A stretch of 64,000 nucleotides of DNA from Streptomyces broussonetiae (GCF_009796285.1 NZ_CP047020.1:6262001-6326000), one strand, 5' to 3'. Positions 36,569-44,969 are shown, numbered from the stretch's first letter. The notes: generated by a model from the sequence alone, not told the origin. Translations and numbers: made by a program.

Positions 36569-37630
36569 GTGCGGTCGATTTGGAACGGCGCCATCTCCTT
36601 CGGGCTCGTCAGCATCCCGATCAAGCTGGTGAACGCCACGGAGAGCCACGCGATCTCCTTCCGCCAGATCCACACCGAGGACAACGGCCGCATCCGCTAC
36701 CGCAAGGTCTGCGAGCTGGAGGACCGCGAGGTCCGCCAGGCCGAGATCGGCAAGGGGTACGAGGACGCGGACGGCACGATCATCCCGATCACCGACGAGG
36801 ACCTCTCCCACCTGCCGATCCCGACCGCCCGCACCATCGAGATCGTGGCCTTCGTGCCGGCCGACCGGATCGACCCGCTCCAGATCGACGCGGCGTACTA
36901 CCTCGCGGCCGGCGGCGCGCCTGCGGCCAAGCCGTACGTCCTGCTGCGCGAGGCCCTCAAGCGCAGCAAGAAGGTGGCCATCGCGAAGTACGCGCTGCGC
37001 GGCCGTGAACGGCTCGGCATGCTGCGGGTGGTCGACAACGCCATCGCCATGCACGGCCTGCTCTGGCCGGACGAGGTACGCGCCCCCGAGGGCGTCGCCC
37101 CGGACACCGACGTCACCGTCCGCGACAAGGAACTCGACCTCGCCGACGCACTGATGGACACCCTGGGCGAGGTCGACCTCGCGGATCTGCACGACGAGTA
37201 CCGGGAGGCGCTGGAGGAGGTCATCGCCGCGAAGGCCACCGGAGAGGTCCCGCCCGAGGCCCCGGCCCCGGCCACCGGCGGCAAGGTTCTCGACCTGATG
37301 GCGGCCCTGGAGAGCAGCGTCCGCGCGGCCCGGGAGTCCCGTGGCGAGGCACCGCCCCCCGAGGGCGAGGCCGAGGTCCGGCGGCTGCCCCGTAAGAAGG
37401 CCGCTGCCGCGAAGAAGACGGCCGGTACGAAGAAGACGGCGGCGGCCAAGAAGTCGACGACGGCCAAGTCGACGACGGCCAAGGCGACCACGGACAAGGC
37501 GGCCTCGGCCAAGTCCGCTGCGCAGAAGACGACGCAGAAGACGAGGCAGAAGGCAACACAGAAGGCGACGCAGAAGGCGACACAGAAGGCGACGCAGAAG
37601 AGGGCCACGTCCCGCAAGCGGACGGCTTGA
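36569..37630 (+). CDS. ku: Ku DNA end-binding protein
   Basis: Bacterial Ku of 353 residues, a homodimer that binds double-strand ends for NHEJ. The family opening SIWNGAISFGLVSIPIKL is present, with YRKVCELEDREV and the core beta-barrel region. The C-terminal 85 residues are a Lys/Ala/Thr-rich tail (repeats of TQKATQK and KKTAAAKKS) of the type that increases DNA binding in actinobacterial Ku. GTG at 36569 is preferred because AGAGGAAGG lies nine bases upstream; GTG 36560 would be too close. Divergent from ligD, its functional partner. Confidence 0.95.
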   Translation: MRSIWNGAISFGLVSIPIKLVNATESHAISFRQIHTEDNGRIRYRKVCELEDREVRQAEIGKGYEDADGTIIPITDEDLSHLPIPTARTIEIVAFVPADRIDPLQIDAAYYLAAGGAPAAKPYVLLREALKRSKKVAIAKYALRGRERLGMLRVVDNAIAMHGLLWPDEVRAPEGVAPDTDVTVRDKELDLADALMDTLGEVDLADLHDEYREALEEVIAAKATGEVPPEAPAPATGGKVLDLMAALESSVRAARESRGEAPPPEGEAEVRRLPRKKAAAAKKTAGTKKTAAAKKSTTAKSTTAKATTDKAASAKSAAQKTTQKTRQKATQKATQKATQKATQKRATSRKRTA

Positions 37631-37718
37631 GGGCGAGAGCCCGGCACCGAGACGTGCCCGTCCGGGGCCGGGGTCCCTCAGGGGCCGGAGGGTGTCCGTC
37701 CGGCTGCCGGGCTCGGAG

Positions 37719-37830
37719 GCGCCGTGGGTCGGGCGGGCGGTGGGTCGGTCGCGTCGTGGGTCGGTCGCGTCGTGGGTCGGTCGGGCGGTGGGCTGGTCGA
37801 GCGGTGGGTGGGCCGGGCGGTGGGCCGGTC
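37719..37830. repeat. Seven 16-bp tandem repeats after ku
   Basis: Units of about GCGTCGTGGGTCGGTC repeat with 16-bp period from 37719 to 37830; units two to six are nearly identical. The 265-bp gap between ku and the MFS gene contains nothing else I can name. Confidence 0.85.
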
Positions 37831-37895
37831 GGGCCGTTCCCCGAGCCCGTCCCTGGTCGGGAGCCGGGGCACCGGGGACTTCGTCACGCCGCCGT

Positions 37896-39161
37896 TCAAC
37901 TGCTCGGGAACTCCCGGCCCCGGTGCCCGAACAGCGCCAGAGCGCCCCCGGCGACAGCCAGGACCGCCAGCGCCGCGCCAAAGGCCGTCGTGCCGGTCGT
38001 CAGCCCCACCGCGTCGCTCAGATAGCCGACGGCGACGGGAAGGAGCCCGGCGGGAAGGTAACCGCCCACGTTGAGGGCCGCGTTGGCCTCGGCCAGCCGG
38101 CTCGCCGGCACGGAGGAGTTCAGCAGGGACAGACCCCCCAGCTGCCCCATGCCCTGCCCCGCCCCGGCCAGCAGCGCGGCGGCGCCCAGCGCCGGCACCG
38201 AGCCGGTGTGCACGGCGGTGATCAGCGCGAGCATGCCGAGCGCGGTGGCACCGGCCCCGGCGACCAGGACAGTACGTCGCGGCAGCCGTCGTACCGCGAA
38301 CTGCACCCCCGTCGCGCAGAGGAACATCGCGAACGCCAGCCCTCCGGAGACGATGCGGCTCCCGGTGCCCAGCAGGCCCGACAGCAGCGACGGCCCGAGC
38401 GAGAGCACGAACGACGTGGCGGTGATGCCGGGCGCGAACACCGCGATACCGAGGGCGAGCTGCCGCCCGGAGCCGCGCGGCACGCCCGGCACCCGGATCC
38501 AGACCCCGGCGCCGGCGCCGGCCGGGGCCGGGGCCGGACGCCGTACCGGCATACGGAGCACCACCACGACCGCCGTCACCAGCAGCGCCGCCTCCACCGC
38601 GAACACGGTCACGGTCGGCCCGGGCAGCGTCTCTGACAGCACCCCGGCGAGCAAGGGCCCCGTCCCTGCCCCCAGCACCATCGCGCAGGAGGCCAGCAGC
38701 GCGGCGAGCGGCCGCCGTCCGGGTCCGGCGACGTCCGTCACCGCGGCCATACCGGCCGAGACCACCGCCCCGACCGCGATGCCGGTGCACAGCCGGGCGG
38801 CGATCAGCGCGGCCACGCCGCCCGCGGTCGCGAAGACCAGGCAGGCCACCAGGGCCAGCCCCAGCGCCGGCAGCAGCACGGGCTTGCGGCCGAGCCGGTC
38901 GGAGACGACACCGGACACCAGCAGCGAGCCGAGCAGCCCCGCGATGTAGCAGGCGAAGACCACCGTCAGGGTGCCCCTGCCGAACCCCATTTCGCGCTGC
39001 CACAGCACATAGAGCGGGGTGGCCGCGTTGGACAGCACGAACACGGCGGTCACGGGCCAGGCGGCGAGCCAGATCCAGCGCGCGGGCACCTCGGCGGTAC
39101 GCCGGACCGGTGGTGATGTGCGGGCTGTACGCGGGTCGGTTCCGTTTCCGGTTCCGGGCAT
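37896..39161 (-). CDS. MFS transporter
   Basis: Major facilitator of 421 residues with about 12 membrane segments. The loop 2-3 motif is present as VVSDRLGRKPVLL, with an N-terminal WLAAWPVTAVFVLSNAATPLYVLWQ (read in pieces). Probably a drug or metabolite exporter in the inner membrane. ATG at 39161. It is divergent from an ArsR-type regulator, with two perfect operators in the 115-bp gap, so expression is almost surely controlled by that repressor. Confidence 0.92.
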   Translation of the reverse strand: MPGTGNGTDPRTARTSPPVRRTAEVPARWIWLAAWPVTAVFVLSNAATPLYVLWQREMGFGRGTLTVVFACYIAGLLGSLLVSGVVSDRLGRKPVLLPALGLALVACLVFATAGGVAALIAARLCTGIAVGAVVSAGMAAVTDVAGPGRRPLAALLASCAMVLGAGTGPLLAGVLSETLPGPTVTVFAVEAALLVTAVVVVLRMPVRRPAPAPAGAGAGVWIRVPGVPRGSGRQLALGIAVFAPGITATSFVLSLGPSLLSGLLGTGSRIVSGGLAFAMFLCATGVQFAVRRLPRRTVLVAGAGATALGMLALITAVHTGSVPALGAAALLAGAGQGMGQLGGLSLLNSSVPASRLAEANAALNVGGYLPAGLLPVAVGYLSDAVGLTTGTTAFGAALAVLAVAGGALALFGHRGREFPSS

Positions 39162-39184
39162 GACGAAGTCCCTCCCGAGAGGCT

Positions 39185-39202
39185 GTACGAGTTCAGTCGT
39201 AC
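39185..39202. promoter_or_regulatory. Operator 1, GTACGA-N6-TCGTAC
   Basis: Perfect inverted repeat of 6-bp arms and 6-bp spacer, 24 bp from the MFS start. A half site GTACGA follows at 39205-39210. Same sequence as operator 2. Confidence 0.8.
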
Positions 39203-39232
39203 TTGTACGAGTGGAGACGAAGTTAGCATGCA

Positions 39233-39250
39233 GTACGATCAAAGTCGTAC
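39233..39250. promoter_or_regulatory. Operator 2, GTACGA-N6-TCGTAC
   Basis: Second perfect copy, 48 bp from the first and directly upstream of the regulator's leader. The spacers differ (GTTCAG versus TCAAAG) while the arms are identical, as expected of a protein-binding site. Confidence 0.8.
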
Positions 39251-39259
39251 AAGGAGCCG

Positions 39260-39280
39260 ATGCGAGAGAGCCGCAGATGA
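39260..39280 (+). CDS. Six-codon leader peptide overlapping the regulator start
   Basis: ATG at 39260 follows an excellent AAGGAG site and opens M-R-E-S-R-R-stop; its TGA overlaps the ATG of the ArsR gene (ATGA). It could drive translational coupling. Too short to prove. Confidence 0.4.
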   Translation: MRESRR

Positions 39281-39645
39281 CCGGAACCGCGATCAAGACG
39301 CTGCCCGAACCCCCGGACCTGCCCGCCCCACTGCCCGAACCGCCCGTCGAGGAGCTGCGCCTGGAGACGGTCCTGGGCGCGCTCAGCGACCCGCTGCGCC
39401 TGCGGATCGTCCGCAAGCTGCTGCTGGAGTCGGAGGACTTCGACCACAGCTGCGGCTGGTTCGGCCTGGACCGCCCCAAGTCCTCGCTGACCCACCACTT
39501 CCGGGCCCTGCGCGAGGCCGGCATCACCCGACAGCGCCAGTACGGCCTGGAGCGCCGCAGCCACGTCCGGGTCGCCGACCTGGACGCCCGTTTCCCCGGC
39601 CTGCTGGCCCTGGTCACCGCATGGACTCCACCGGACGACCACTGA
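39277..39645 (+). CDS. ArsR-type winged-helix repressor
   Basis: Protein of 122 residues. The HTH core is LRLETVLGALSDPLRLRIVRKLLL and then GLDRPKSSLTHHFRALREAGITRQRQYG (read in pieces), the ArsR/SmtB pattern (SHHL is here LTHHF). FDHSCGWFG offers one Cys, but there is no obvious metal-binding pair. It presumably represses itself and the divergent MFS exporter through the two GTACGA-N6-TCGTAC sites. Confidence 0.88.
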   Translation: MTGTAIKTLPEPPDLPAPLPEPPVEELRLETVLGALSDPLRLRIVRKLLLESEDFDHSCGWFGLDRPKSSLTHHFRALREAGITRQRQYGLERRSHVRVADLDARFPGLLALVTAWTPPDDH

Positions 39646-39700
39646 ACCGGCTCCCGGGGTGACCCGCTTGCTCCTCACTCCTCACCCCGGCGAAGCCGTC

Positions 39701-39778
39701 GTACCCGGACCTTGTACCCGGACCTCGTTCCCGGTCCTCGTTCCCGGTCCTCGTACCCGGCCCTCGTACCCGGCCCTC
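39701..39778. repeat. Six 13-bp tandem repeats
   Basis: Six consecutive 13-bp units of the form GTWCCCGGNCCTC lie after the ArsR gene. The rest of 39646-40011 contains no gene I can support. Confidence 0.88.
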
Positions 39779-40011
39779 CTGGTCGTGGGATTCTCGGCCC
39801 CTTGGGCATGGGCATGGGCATGAGCCGGGGCTGACGCCCGGCCGCCGGTCCCGGGGGCTCGGCCAGGACGCGGGTGGCGTCTGTGGCGAGGTGCCCTGCT
39901 GGGCGGACCGGCAGCGGAGCCGGAGAAGGCCGCCGGAAGGGCGCGCCTGCGGACGGCGCAGGGGCGGGCGTTCGGCATGGGGCAGGGTGAGGTCCGTAAC
40001 CAGCAGGCCCG

Positions 40012-40820
40012 GTGGTCTCCGAAGCCGATCCGGCTCCGGTCCGGCGCGGTTACGGCGGGATCCCGAGCCGGAGTCACGTGCCCACGGCGACCGGACCTCG
40101 CCGGCAGGCCGAGTCCTCGAACACGAGCATCACCGAACTCGCCGCCGTATGGCGTGGACTGGGCGTCGAGGTACCGGACGAGGTGATCGACGTGGCGCTC
40201 CCGGCCGCGACCGGGGACCTGATTCTGCTGTGGGATCTCGAGGACGAAGAAGCGGGCCGGCTCGGACCGGGCGAGATCGTACCGCCGGGACGGATCGCCG
40301 AGGCCGCCGTCGAACCGGGACTGCGTGTGCCCGAAGTCTGCTCCCGACTGCAGGACCGCGGGTTTCCGGTCTCCTTGCGCGTCCCCGCCCATCAGGACGA
40401 CCTGGACGGACAGCTCCTCGATGCCATGGGGCCCTGTTCCTGGTGGGGCGTGGCCACGGGTGACGCGATGCCCTTCGCCCACATCGTCGTAGCCGCGCGG
40501 GACCTCCACCGCAGTCCACGGGAACTGGCGGAAAGACTCGCGTCCTACGGTGTGCCGCCCTCCTGCCCCGACCTGCCGGACGGGCTGTCCTTCAGCCGCA
40601 CGCTCGACCTGCTTCTCGTGAGCAAGACGGTTGATCACTACCTCGGAGACAGCGAGGTCTCCCTGCAGCACCTGGTCCACCGCGCGACAGGAAGACGACC
40701 CTCGCTCAGGTCATCTCATGGCTGACACAACTGGGCGCCCCGGTACCGGACACCGGAGAAACCCTGGGCACGGCCCTCGCTCGCGTCCCGCGCGCATCGA
40801 CCTGGCGATGCGACCACCGC
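40012..40820 (+). pseudogene. Frameshifted remnant of a wHTH-repeat protein
   Basis: An open frame (237 codons from 40012) shows repeats of the kind found in large Streptomyces wHTH proteins, e.g. VWRGLGVEVPDEVIDVAL and LAERLASYGVPPSCPDLP. It stops at 40723-40725, but a neighbouring frame continues the same pattern (WLTQLGAPVPDTGETLGTAL) to about 40820. A frameshift near 40690 therefore broke the gene, and both ends look truncated. The family name is tentative. Confidence 0.55.
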
Positions 40821-40832
40821 TCGATTCGGCGG

Positions 40833-42347
40833 TCAGAAGCCGTAGATATCCTTGAAAATGGAATCGACTTCATCGCGAACCGAACTCAGAACTACCGACG
40901 AGGGGTCTGTGGAAAGTGCGCCGACAGTACGAGAGACGAGTTCACCGATCCGGTCGAGTACAGGGGCTTCCGGAATGATCACCGGAACTTTCTTCAAGTA
41001 GTTTGCGGAGTTGTTCGCCGTCGGATTGATCGCCCTGACAAGAGTATTCCCGGTTGCCGAGTTCAAGAAGGCCAGCAGGTACGGGATAAGTCTTTCGTCC
41101 CTCGGGAAGATGCCGACGATTGACTGATCGAACAGTTCCTCTTGGATCAGTGCGGCCTTGATCCTCTTCGAGGAAACCATCGGCACGCCGATCCCGTTAC
41201 GGAAGTAGTACTGAGAGTTCTGGTAACGAGACTTCTTGTCGGTCTTGTAGTGGTGCACGGCAGCCGGCGACCAGTCCATGTACCACTTCTCCAGGGCCAC
41301 GTACTCCGCCGACCCGCCTTTACGGATTGGAACGTAGCGTCGAGGCCCGTTGATCCCGAGTGTCCTCTCTTCGCCGTCCGGTGAGGAAGTCACTAGTTCT
41401 TCGGTGATGTGCTCATACCGCTTGGCGCTTCGTGCGCCAGGACAGTTGTGGCGAAGAAACCGGAGGTCGTTGCCGGAGTAGAACCCGGTAACGCAGTCTG
41501 CGATGTCGCCCAGCCGTGTGGTTGTCGAGCCGATGAGTTCGACGACACCCGGGGTGCTGTGAAGATGCAGGGCATGGTCGGCCGAGTCGTAGATGTCCCT
41601 CTGCTTACGCAGGACCCTGGTGCCCGAGAACGAAGCACCTTCCAGTAGTTCGTGGGCGCCCGAAAAGCCGTATCGGACAGAAACCTCATGATCCGGAAGG
41701 TTACCTGGAGTCCTCGCCTTCTCCAGCGAAATGATGCACAGCTTGGCGTAACCGAATTTAAGGCCTGGGAAGTAGGAGGAGGGGAAGATCGAGATCTCGT
41801 GAATTGCGCAGGTCTCCAGGACCAGGCGTCGCAGGTTTTGATGCCGATGCAGACTGAGGAAGGTCTCAGGAATGATGAAGACCAGTCGCCCACCCGGCTT
41901 GAGCAGCCCAATACACTTAGCCAAGAAAAGGCCGTACGTCTCCTTCACGTACATGCCCGGGAACAAATTCTTCAGATCGGCTCGTTCGTCGTAGTCCAAC
42001 CAGGCGCCGTACGGCGGATTGCCGATGATCTTGTCGTAGATTCCGGAAGACCTGCCCTCCTCGCCAAAGGACTGCTGGAGCAACGTGTTCGCGTGAGTCA
42101 CGTTAACTCTGTTGTCGTCGGCATATGTGTTCTTGAGGTGGAGTACTGATTCCTCGTTGAGTTCGTATGCGTCGACAGTGAGGCACGGCTCGGCCCGGAT
42201 GACCGAATCAACGAGTGCACCCTGTCCGGCTGATGGCTCCAGCACCCGGTCCCCGGCCTCGAGCAGCAGCATGCGGCTCATGTACTCCACGATGGGAGAA
42301 GAGGTCGTATAGTATTCCTGAAATCGCTTCTTGTTCTGCGTTACCAC
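40833..42347 (-). CDS. Putative DNA N6-adenine methyltransferase (R-M system)
   Basis: Protein of 504 residues. SAM-binding motif I is VLEPSAGQGAL (about 35-45), the acidic residue of motif II is in AYELNEES, and the catalytic motif IV is NPPY (about 110-113), typical of N6-adenine enzymes with gamma-like order. The C-terminal half (about 240-490) resembles a TaqI/Eco57I-type target recognition region. GTG start at 42347, overlapping the stop of the putative endonuclease gene by 7 bp. GC content is clearly lower than around it (codons such as AAA, ATT and TAT are frequent), which suggests transfer. Confidence 0.85.
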   Translation of the reverse strand: MVTQNKKRFQEYYTTSSPIVEYMSRMLLLEAGDRVLEPSAGQGALVDSVIRAEPCLTVDAYELNEESVLHLKNTYADDNRVNVTHANTLLQQSFGEEGRSSGIYDKIIGNPPYGAWLDYDERADLKNLFPGMYVKETYGLFLAKCIGLLKPGGRLVFIIPETFLSLHRHQNLRRLVLETCAIHEISIFPSSYFPGLKFGYAKLCIISLEKARTPGNLPDHEVSVRYGFSGAHELLEGASFSGTRVLRKQRDIYDSADHALHLHSTPGVVELIGSTTTRLGDIADCVTGFYSGNDLRFLRHNCPGARSAKRYEHITEELVTSSPDGEERTLGINGPRRYVPIRKGGSAEYVALEKWYMDWSPAAVHHYKTDKKSRYQNSQYYFRNGIGVPMVSSKRIKAALIQEELFDQSIVGIFPRDERLIPYLLAFLNSATGNTLVRAINPTANNSANYLKKVPVIIPEAPVLDRIGELVSRTVGALSTDPSSVVLSSVRDEVDSIFKDIYGF

Positions 42348-43264
42348 TCTGTGTACCCGTTCATGCCCGAGCCTTGGATCAGGCGCGCGGTCTCGTCATT
42401 GAGGTGTCCCAGCCAGTCGACATGAGAATCGATCCAGCTCCGCAAGCCGAATCCAGTGAACTCCCCGATCTTTTCATACGCCTCGGCTCCCGAATAAGCC
42501 TCCCAGACCTTGGAGTCCCGAAGCGTTCTGAAGTAGTGGTTATTTCGATCCTCGGGCGAACGAACCAGCAGTAGGCAGCGGTAGTCTTCGACCAGCGTTT
42601 TGTATATGGTGGCCACCAGTAGCAGTCGATTGGTATTGCCCTTCTCGTTGGACCCGAATCCGCTCTTGAAGTCGACTACCACTTTCTGGCCTTGCTGCTC
42701 AAAATGAAGATCGAGATCCATCTTTATCTGGCCTGAGTCCACAAGCAGCCAGATTTTATCATAGTAGCCGTGAAGCTCATTCTTTGCGGGCGTATCGAGG
42801 TCGAGTGACGCTACATATTCGGCAAGCTCCCGCTGCAGTCCGGACCTGATGTCCTGGAACGCCGGTGGATCGATCAGCTCCAGTTTTCCCAACGGGTGCT
42901 CAAAGGCCAACTGGCAGAATGCCTGCCACAGTTCTCCCATGCGCCGCGAAAAGGCCATGTACTCATACGGCCATATTGCATTCCTTCCTTCAATCATGCT
43001 GACGCAGCCGGTATAGTGGGCCATGAGGAGTGCTGATAGCCGTTCCGCGCCCGTCCAGTTCTGACTGCGAGCGGCGCCGTCAATGGTCTGCTTCACGCTG
43101 CTTATGATTTTGGCCGCGGATTGGTTGAATGCGGCTGCATGCTGCTTGTATTGCGAGTTCTTGTATTCGGAGTCCAGGCGGGCTGTCGATCTGGAGAATT
43201 CATCGCGAAAGTAAGCGAGGAGGATCTGCGGGTCTTTCCCGAGGCTGGGGTCAATAGACAGCAA
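42341..43264 (-). CDS. Putative PD-(D/E)XK restriction endonuclease
   Basis: Protein of 307 residues. I recognise no named family, but residues 181-202 read K-M-D-L-D-L-H-F then K-V-V-V-D-F-K-S-G: Asp183/185, Asp198 and Lys200 form a canonical D-x(n)-DxK nuclease core, with a helix Glu at about 111 (RMGELWQAF). It has no helicase or other domain. TTG start at 43264 with AAAGGA six bases upstream. It lies immediately 5' of, and overlaps, the methyltransferase gene, so it is most simply its cognate endonuclease. Low GC like its partner. Confidence 0.7.
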   Translation of the reverse strand: MLSIDPSLGKDPQILLAYFRDEFSRSTARLDSEYKNSQYKQHAAAFNQSAAKIISSVKQTIDGAARSQNWTGAERLSALLMAHYTGCVSMIEGRNAIWPYEYMAFSRRMGELWQAFCQLAFEHPLGKLELIDPPAFQDIRSGLQRELAEYVASLDLDTPAKNELHGYYDKIWLLVDSGQIKMDLDLHFEQQGQKVVVDFKSGFGSNEKGNTNRLLLVATIYKTLVEDYRCLLLVRSPEDRNNHYFRTLRDSKVWEAYSGAEAYEKIGEFTGFGLRSWIDSHVDWLGHLNDETARLIQGSGMNGYTEW

Positions 43265-43473
43265 GGATGGTCCTTTGTTGGGACGCGTGCAGTTTCGCTC
43301 GAGGACATACGGCCCCCGGCCGCATCTTGATCATCTTCTATCTGCTTGCGAGTAAGCTTACTGACGGAAGCCGGCTCACACGGGCGTAAGTCTGTGCCCC
43401 GGGAGTGGAGTGACCTCGGGATGCTTGCCACGGCTCGGACCGTGCGCTTGAAGCCAGCAGAGAAGGCTGTAAC

Positions 43474-43725
43474 TCACTGGCTGGGGCCGGTGCTTCGACC
43501 CGGTCCCGAGCCTTCGGTCCGTGCGATGCGACGGCCGTGTTCGGCAGCACGTAACAGCGAGCGGCCTACCCGTTCGGCGTCGTCAGGGGGCAGATGGATC
43601 TCCTGGGCCCACAGCACCGACAGCCGCACGGCGCCGGTCAGCAGGTTCGTTGCCACGTCCACCTCGATGTCGTTGCCGTTGGCGTCAGTGACATGCAGAT
43701 CCAGATCGCTGCTGTAGGCGCTCAT
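43474..43725 (-). CDS. Small conserved-looking hypothetical protein
   Basis: Protein of 83 residues (MSAYSSDLDLHVTDANGND, then IEVDVATNLLTGAVRLSVLW). Alternating hydrophobic strands and a C-terminal helix suggest a folded domain. I do not know the family. The 209 bp between this gene and the endonuclease gene (43265-43473) hold no gene and probably the R-M promoter. Confidence 0.5.
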   Translation of the reverse strand: MSAYSSDLDLHVTDANGNDIEVDVATNLLTGAVRLSVLWAQEIHLPPDDAERVGRSLLRAAEHGRRIARTEGSGPGRSTGPSQ

Positions 43726-44213
43726 ACGACTGAGCATGCACGAGGCACGGCTTCACGTGGGAGGCCGGGCCTTCGCCATCAACTCGCAGCCGTCGGACAC
43801 CCACTCCCCTGCCTTGTCCGAGGCGCCCGAGTTCCATGCCGACGAGATGGCGGGGGAATGCGACCGCGACGGATGGCCCACCCATCGGGTATCTGCGGAC
43901 AGCTCTGCGGGTACGGTGCGGCCCTGATCCCTGCCGTGGGCGACGACCGGGTGGGCGATGGCGCCGGCCATGCCCTGGCCCCGCGGCGCTCGGCCCCCGT
44001 CGGCTCTCTGTGCGGAGGCTCGCGTCCGACTCGGCCCGCTCACGACGTGTCCGGCAGCAGGAGCTTCGTCGTGTCTCGGCCGCGTTTCCTCGGCTGGTGG
44101 TTGCCAGTTGCACCTGCCGCGTCGTATCCCGATCCATCAGTGCTCGACTGCCCCAGGCGTCCCGGCTGGTTCGCGCTCTACGCATGGGCCGCCGAGGTGC
44201 CGACCCTCGCCCT
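43726..44213. other. 488 bp without a supportable gene
   Basis: Several short frames exist on both strands, but none has a ribosome site, codon bias or motif that I trust. The region may be eroded accessory DNA between the R-M genes and the DUF6083 gene. Confidence 0.4.
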
Positions 44214-44594
44214 ATGGGGGCTTTGGAGAAGACACCACGCCGGCTGGGTAGCGGACAGTTGCGCTGCCCGTACTGCGGTTTACCGCAAGATCGGGTGGCG
44301 ACGCTCGAGTACGACTGGGTGATGCTGGAACCGGACATGGCTCCACTCGCCCACACAGTGCCGGCGGAGCACCGGTGGATCGAACTGTCCGACGGACGGG
44401 TGACCGTCTACGGGGTCTGTCCGCCGGATCAGTTCCAGCGGTGCCGTATCGAACACCGCCTGGCCTGCCCGGCACAACCGTTGCCGGATCTGTGGCCGTG
44501 GCTGACGGCCCTGCGAGGGGAGAACGCACGGCAGACCGAACGGGACGAGCCGGAGCCGCCTCCGCCCCCTGCGCAATGGCCGGACGCCGGCTGA
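44214..44594 (+). CDS. DUF6083-like protein
   Basis: Protein of 126 residues. RCPYCGLPQD (CxxC), ALAHTVPAEHRW-like and RCRIEHRLACP segments match the pattern of Streptomyces DUF6083 proteins, which carry a possible zinc-binding CxxC and are common in accessory regions. The C-terminus is Pro-rich. The start is uncertain: ATG 44214 is chosen, ATG 44184 is in the same frame, and neither has a strong ribosome site. Confidence 0.6.
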   Translation: MGALEKTPRRLGSGQLRCPYCGLPQDRVATLEYDWVMLEPDMAPLAHTVPAEHRWIELSDGRVTVYGVCPPDQFQRCRIEHRLACPAQPLPDLWPWLTALRGENARQTERDEPEPPPPPAQWPDAG

Positions 44595-44707
44595 CGGGCA
44601 CTCGGAAGACGCCGGGGCTGACCAGGGCGAATGCCCCAAGATCCTGTCAGTAGTGCATAGATCCCGTCCGAGGGCCGCTCAGTGCTGCACACGCCTGCAC
44701 AAACGCG

Positions 44708-44747
44708 AAGACCCCGGCCTCAGCGTTTCCGCTGGTGACGGGGTCTT
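44708..44747. terminator. Original tRNA-Arg terminator, now left of attL
   Basis: AAGACCCCG and CGGGGTCTT form the outer stem, CAGCG and CGCTG the inner one. In the minus-strand direction it lies 18 bp beyond the tRNA 3' end as it was before integration, ending in a U-rich AAAGA-type tract on one side. It fits the former tRNA-Arg terminator, separated from the gene by the integrated element. Confidence 0.75.
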
Positions 44748-44764
44748 TGGGCACCTCATGCTGG

Positions 44765-44806
44765 GTGCCCCCGGCAGGATTCGAACCTGCGCACACGGCT
44801 CCGGAG
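44765..44806. repeat. attL, 42-bp copy of the tRNA-Arg 3' end
   Basis: Identical to 60335-60376. It holds the acceptor 3' strand, T arm and part of the anticodon arm of tRNA-Arg in minus orientation, and is not a complete tRNA. Confidence 0.95.
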
Positions 44807-44881
44807 AACGTTCGAATGGCGTGCGTGATTGTGGCTGTGACCTGCGCGGACGTACAACCAAGGTTCCTCGGTCCCGAATCT

Positions 44882-44901
44882 CACGCACCACTCACGCACG
44901 C
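44882..44901 (+). repeat. Arm-type sites near attL
   Basis: CTCACGCAC occurs twice with an 11-bp period, and an inverted relative (GTGCGTGA) lies at 44823-44830. The same pair with the same spacing occurs at 60206-60225 near attR. These are candidate integrase arm-binding sites. Confidence 0.6.
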
Positions 44902-44955
44902 GCCGTGTGCCTCCGCCGACATCTGCCTGTGTGCTGTCGGCGTGGGGAGCGCTGT

Positions 44956-44969
44956 AACACCCCGGTGTT
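44956..44969. repeat. Inverted repeat AACACC-CC-GGTGTT
   Basis: Perfect 6-bp arms between attL and the GntR gene. The adjacent stretch 44980-45070 is dense in CGGACAC/GTGTCCG elements. The 355-bp stretch 44807-45161 contains no gene, only sites. Confidence 0.5.

Noticed and set aside
37719..37830. Possible CRISPR array
   Set aside because: The 16-bp units are contiguous with no unique spacers, and no cas genes occur in the window. The other short arrays fail for the same reason.
44765..44837. Second tRNA-Arg gene at attL
   Set aside because: Only the 3' half of the tRNA is present; the sequence diverges in the anticodon arm, so it is the att duplicate and not a gene.
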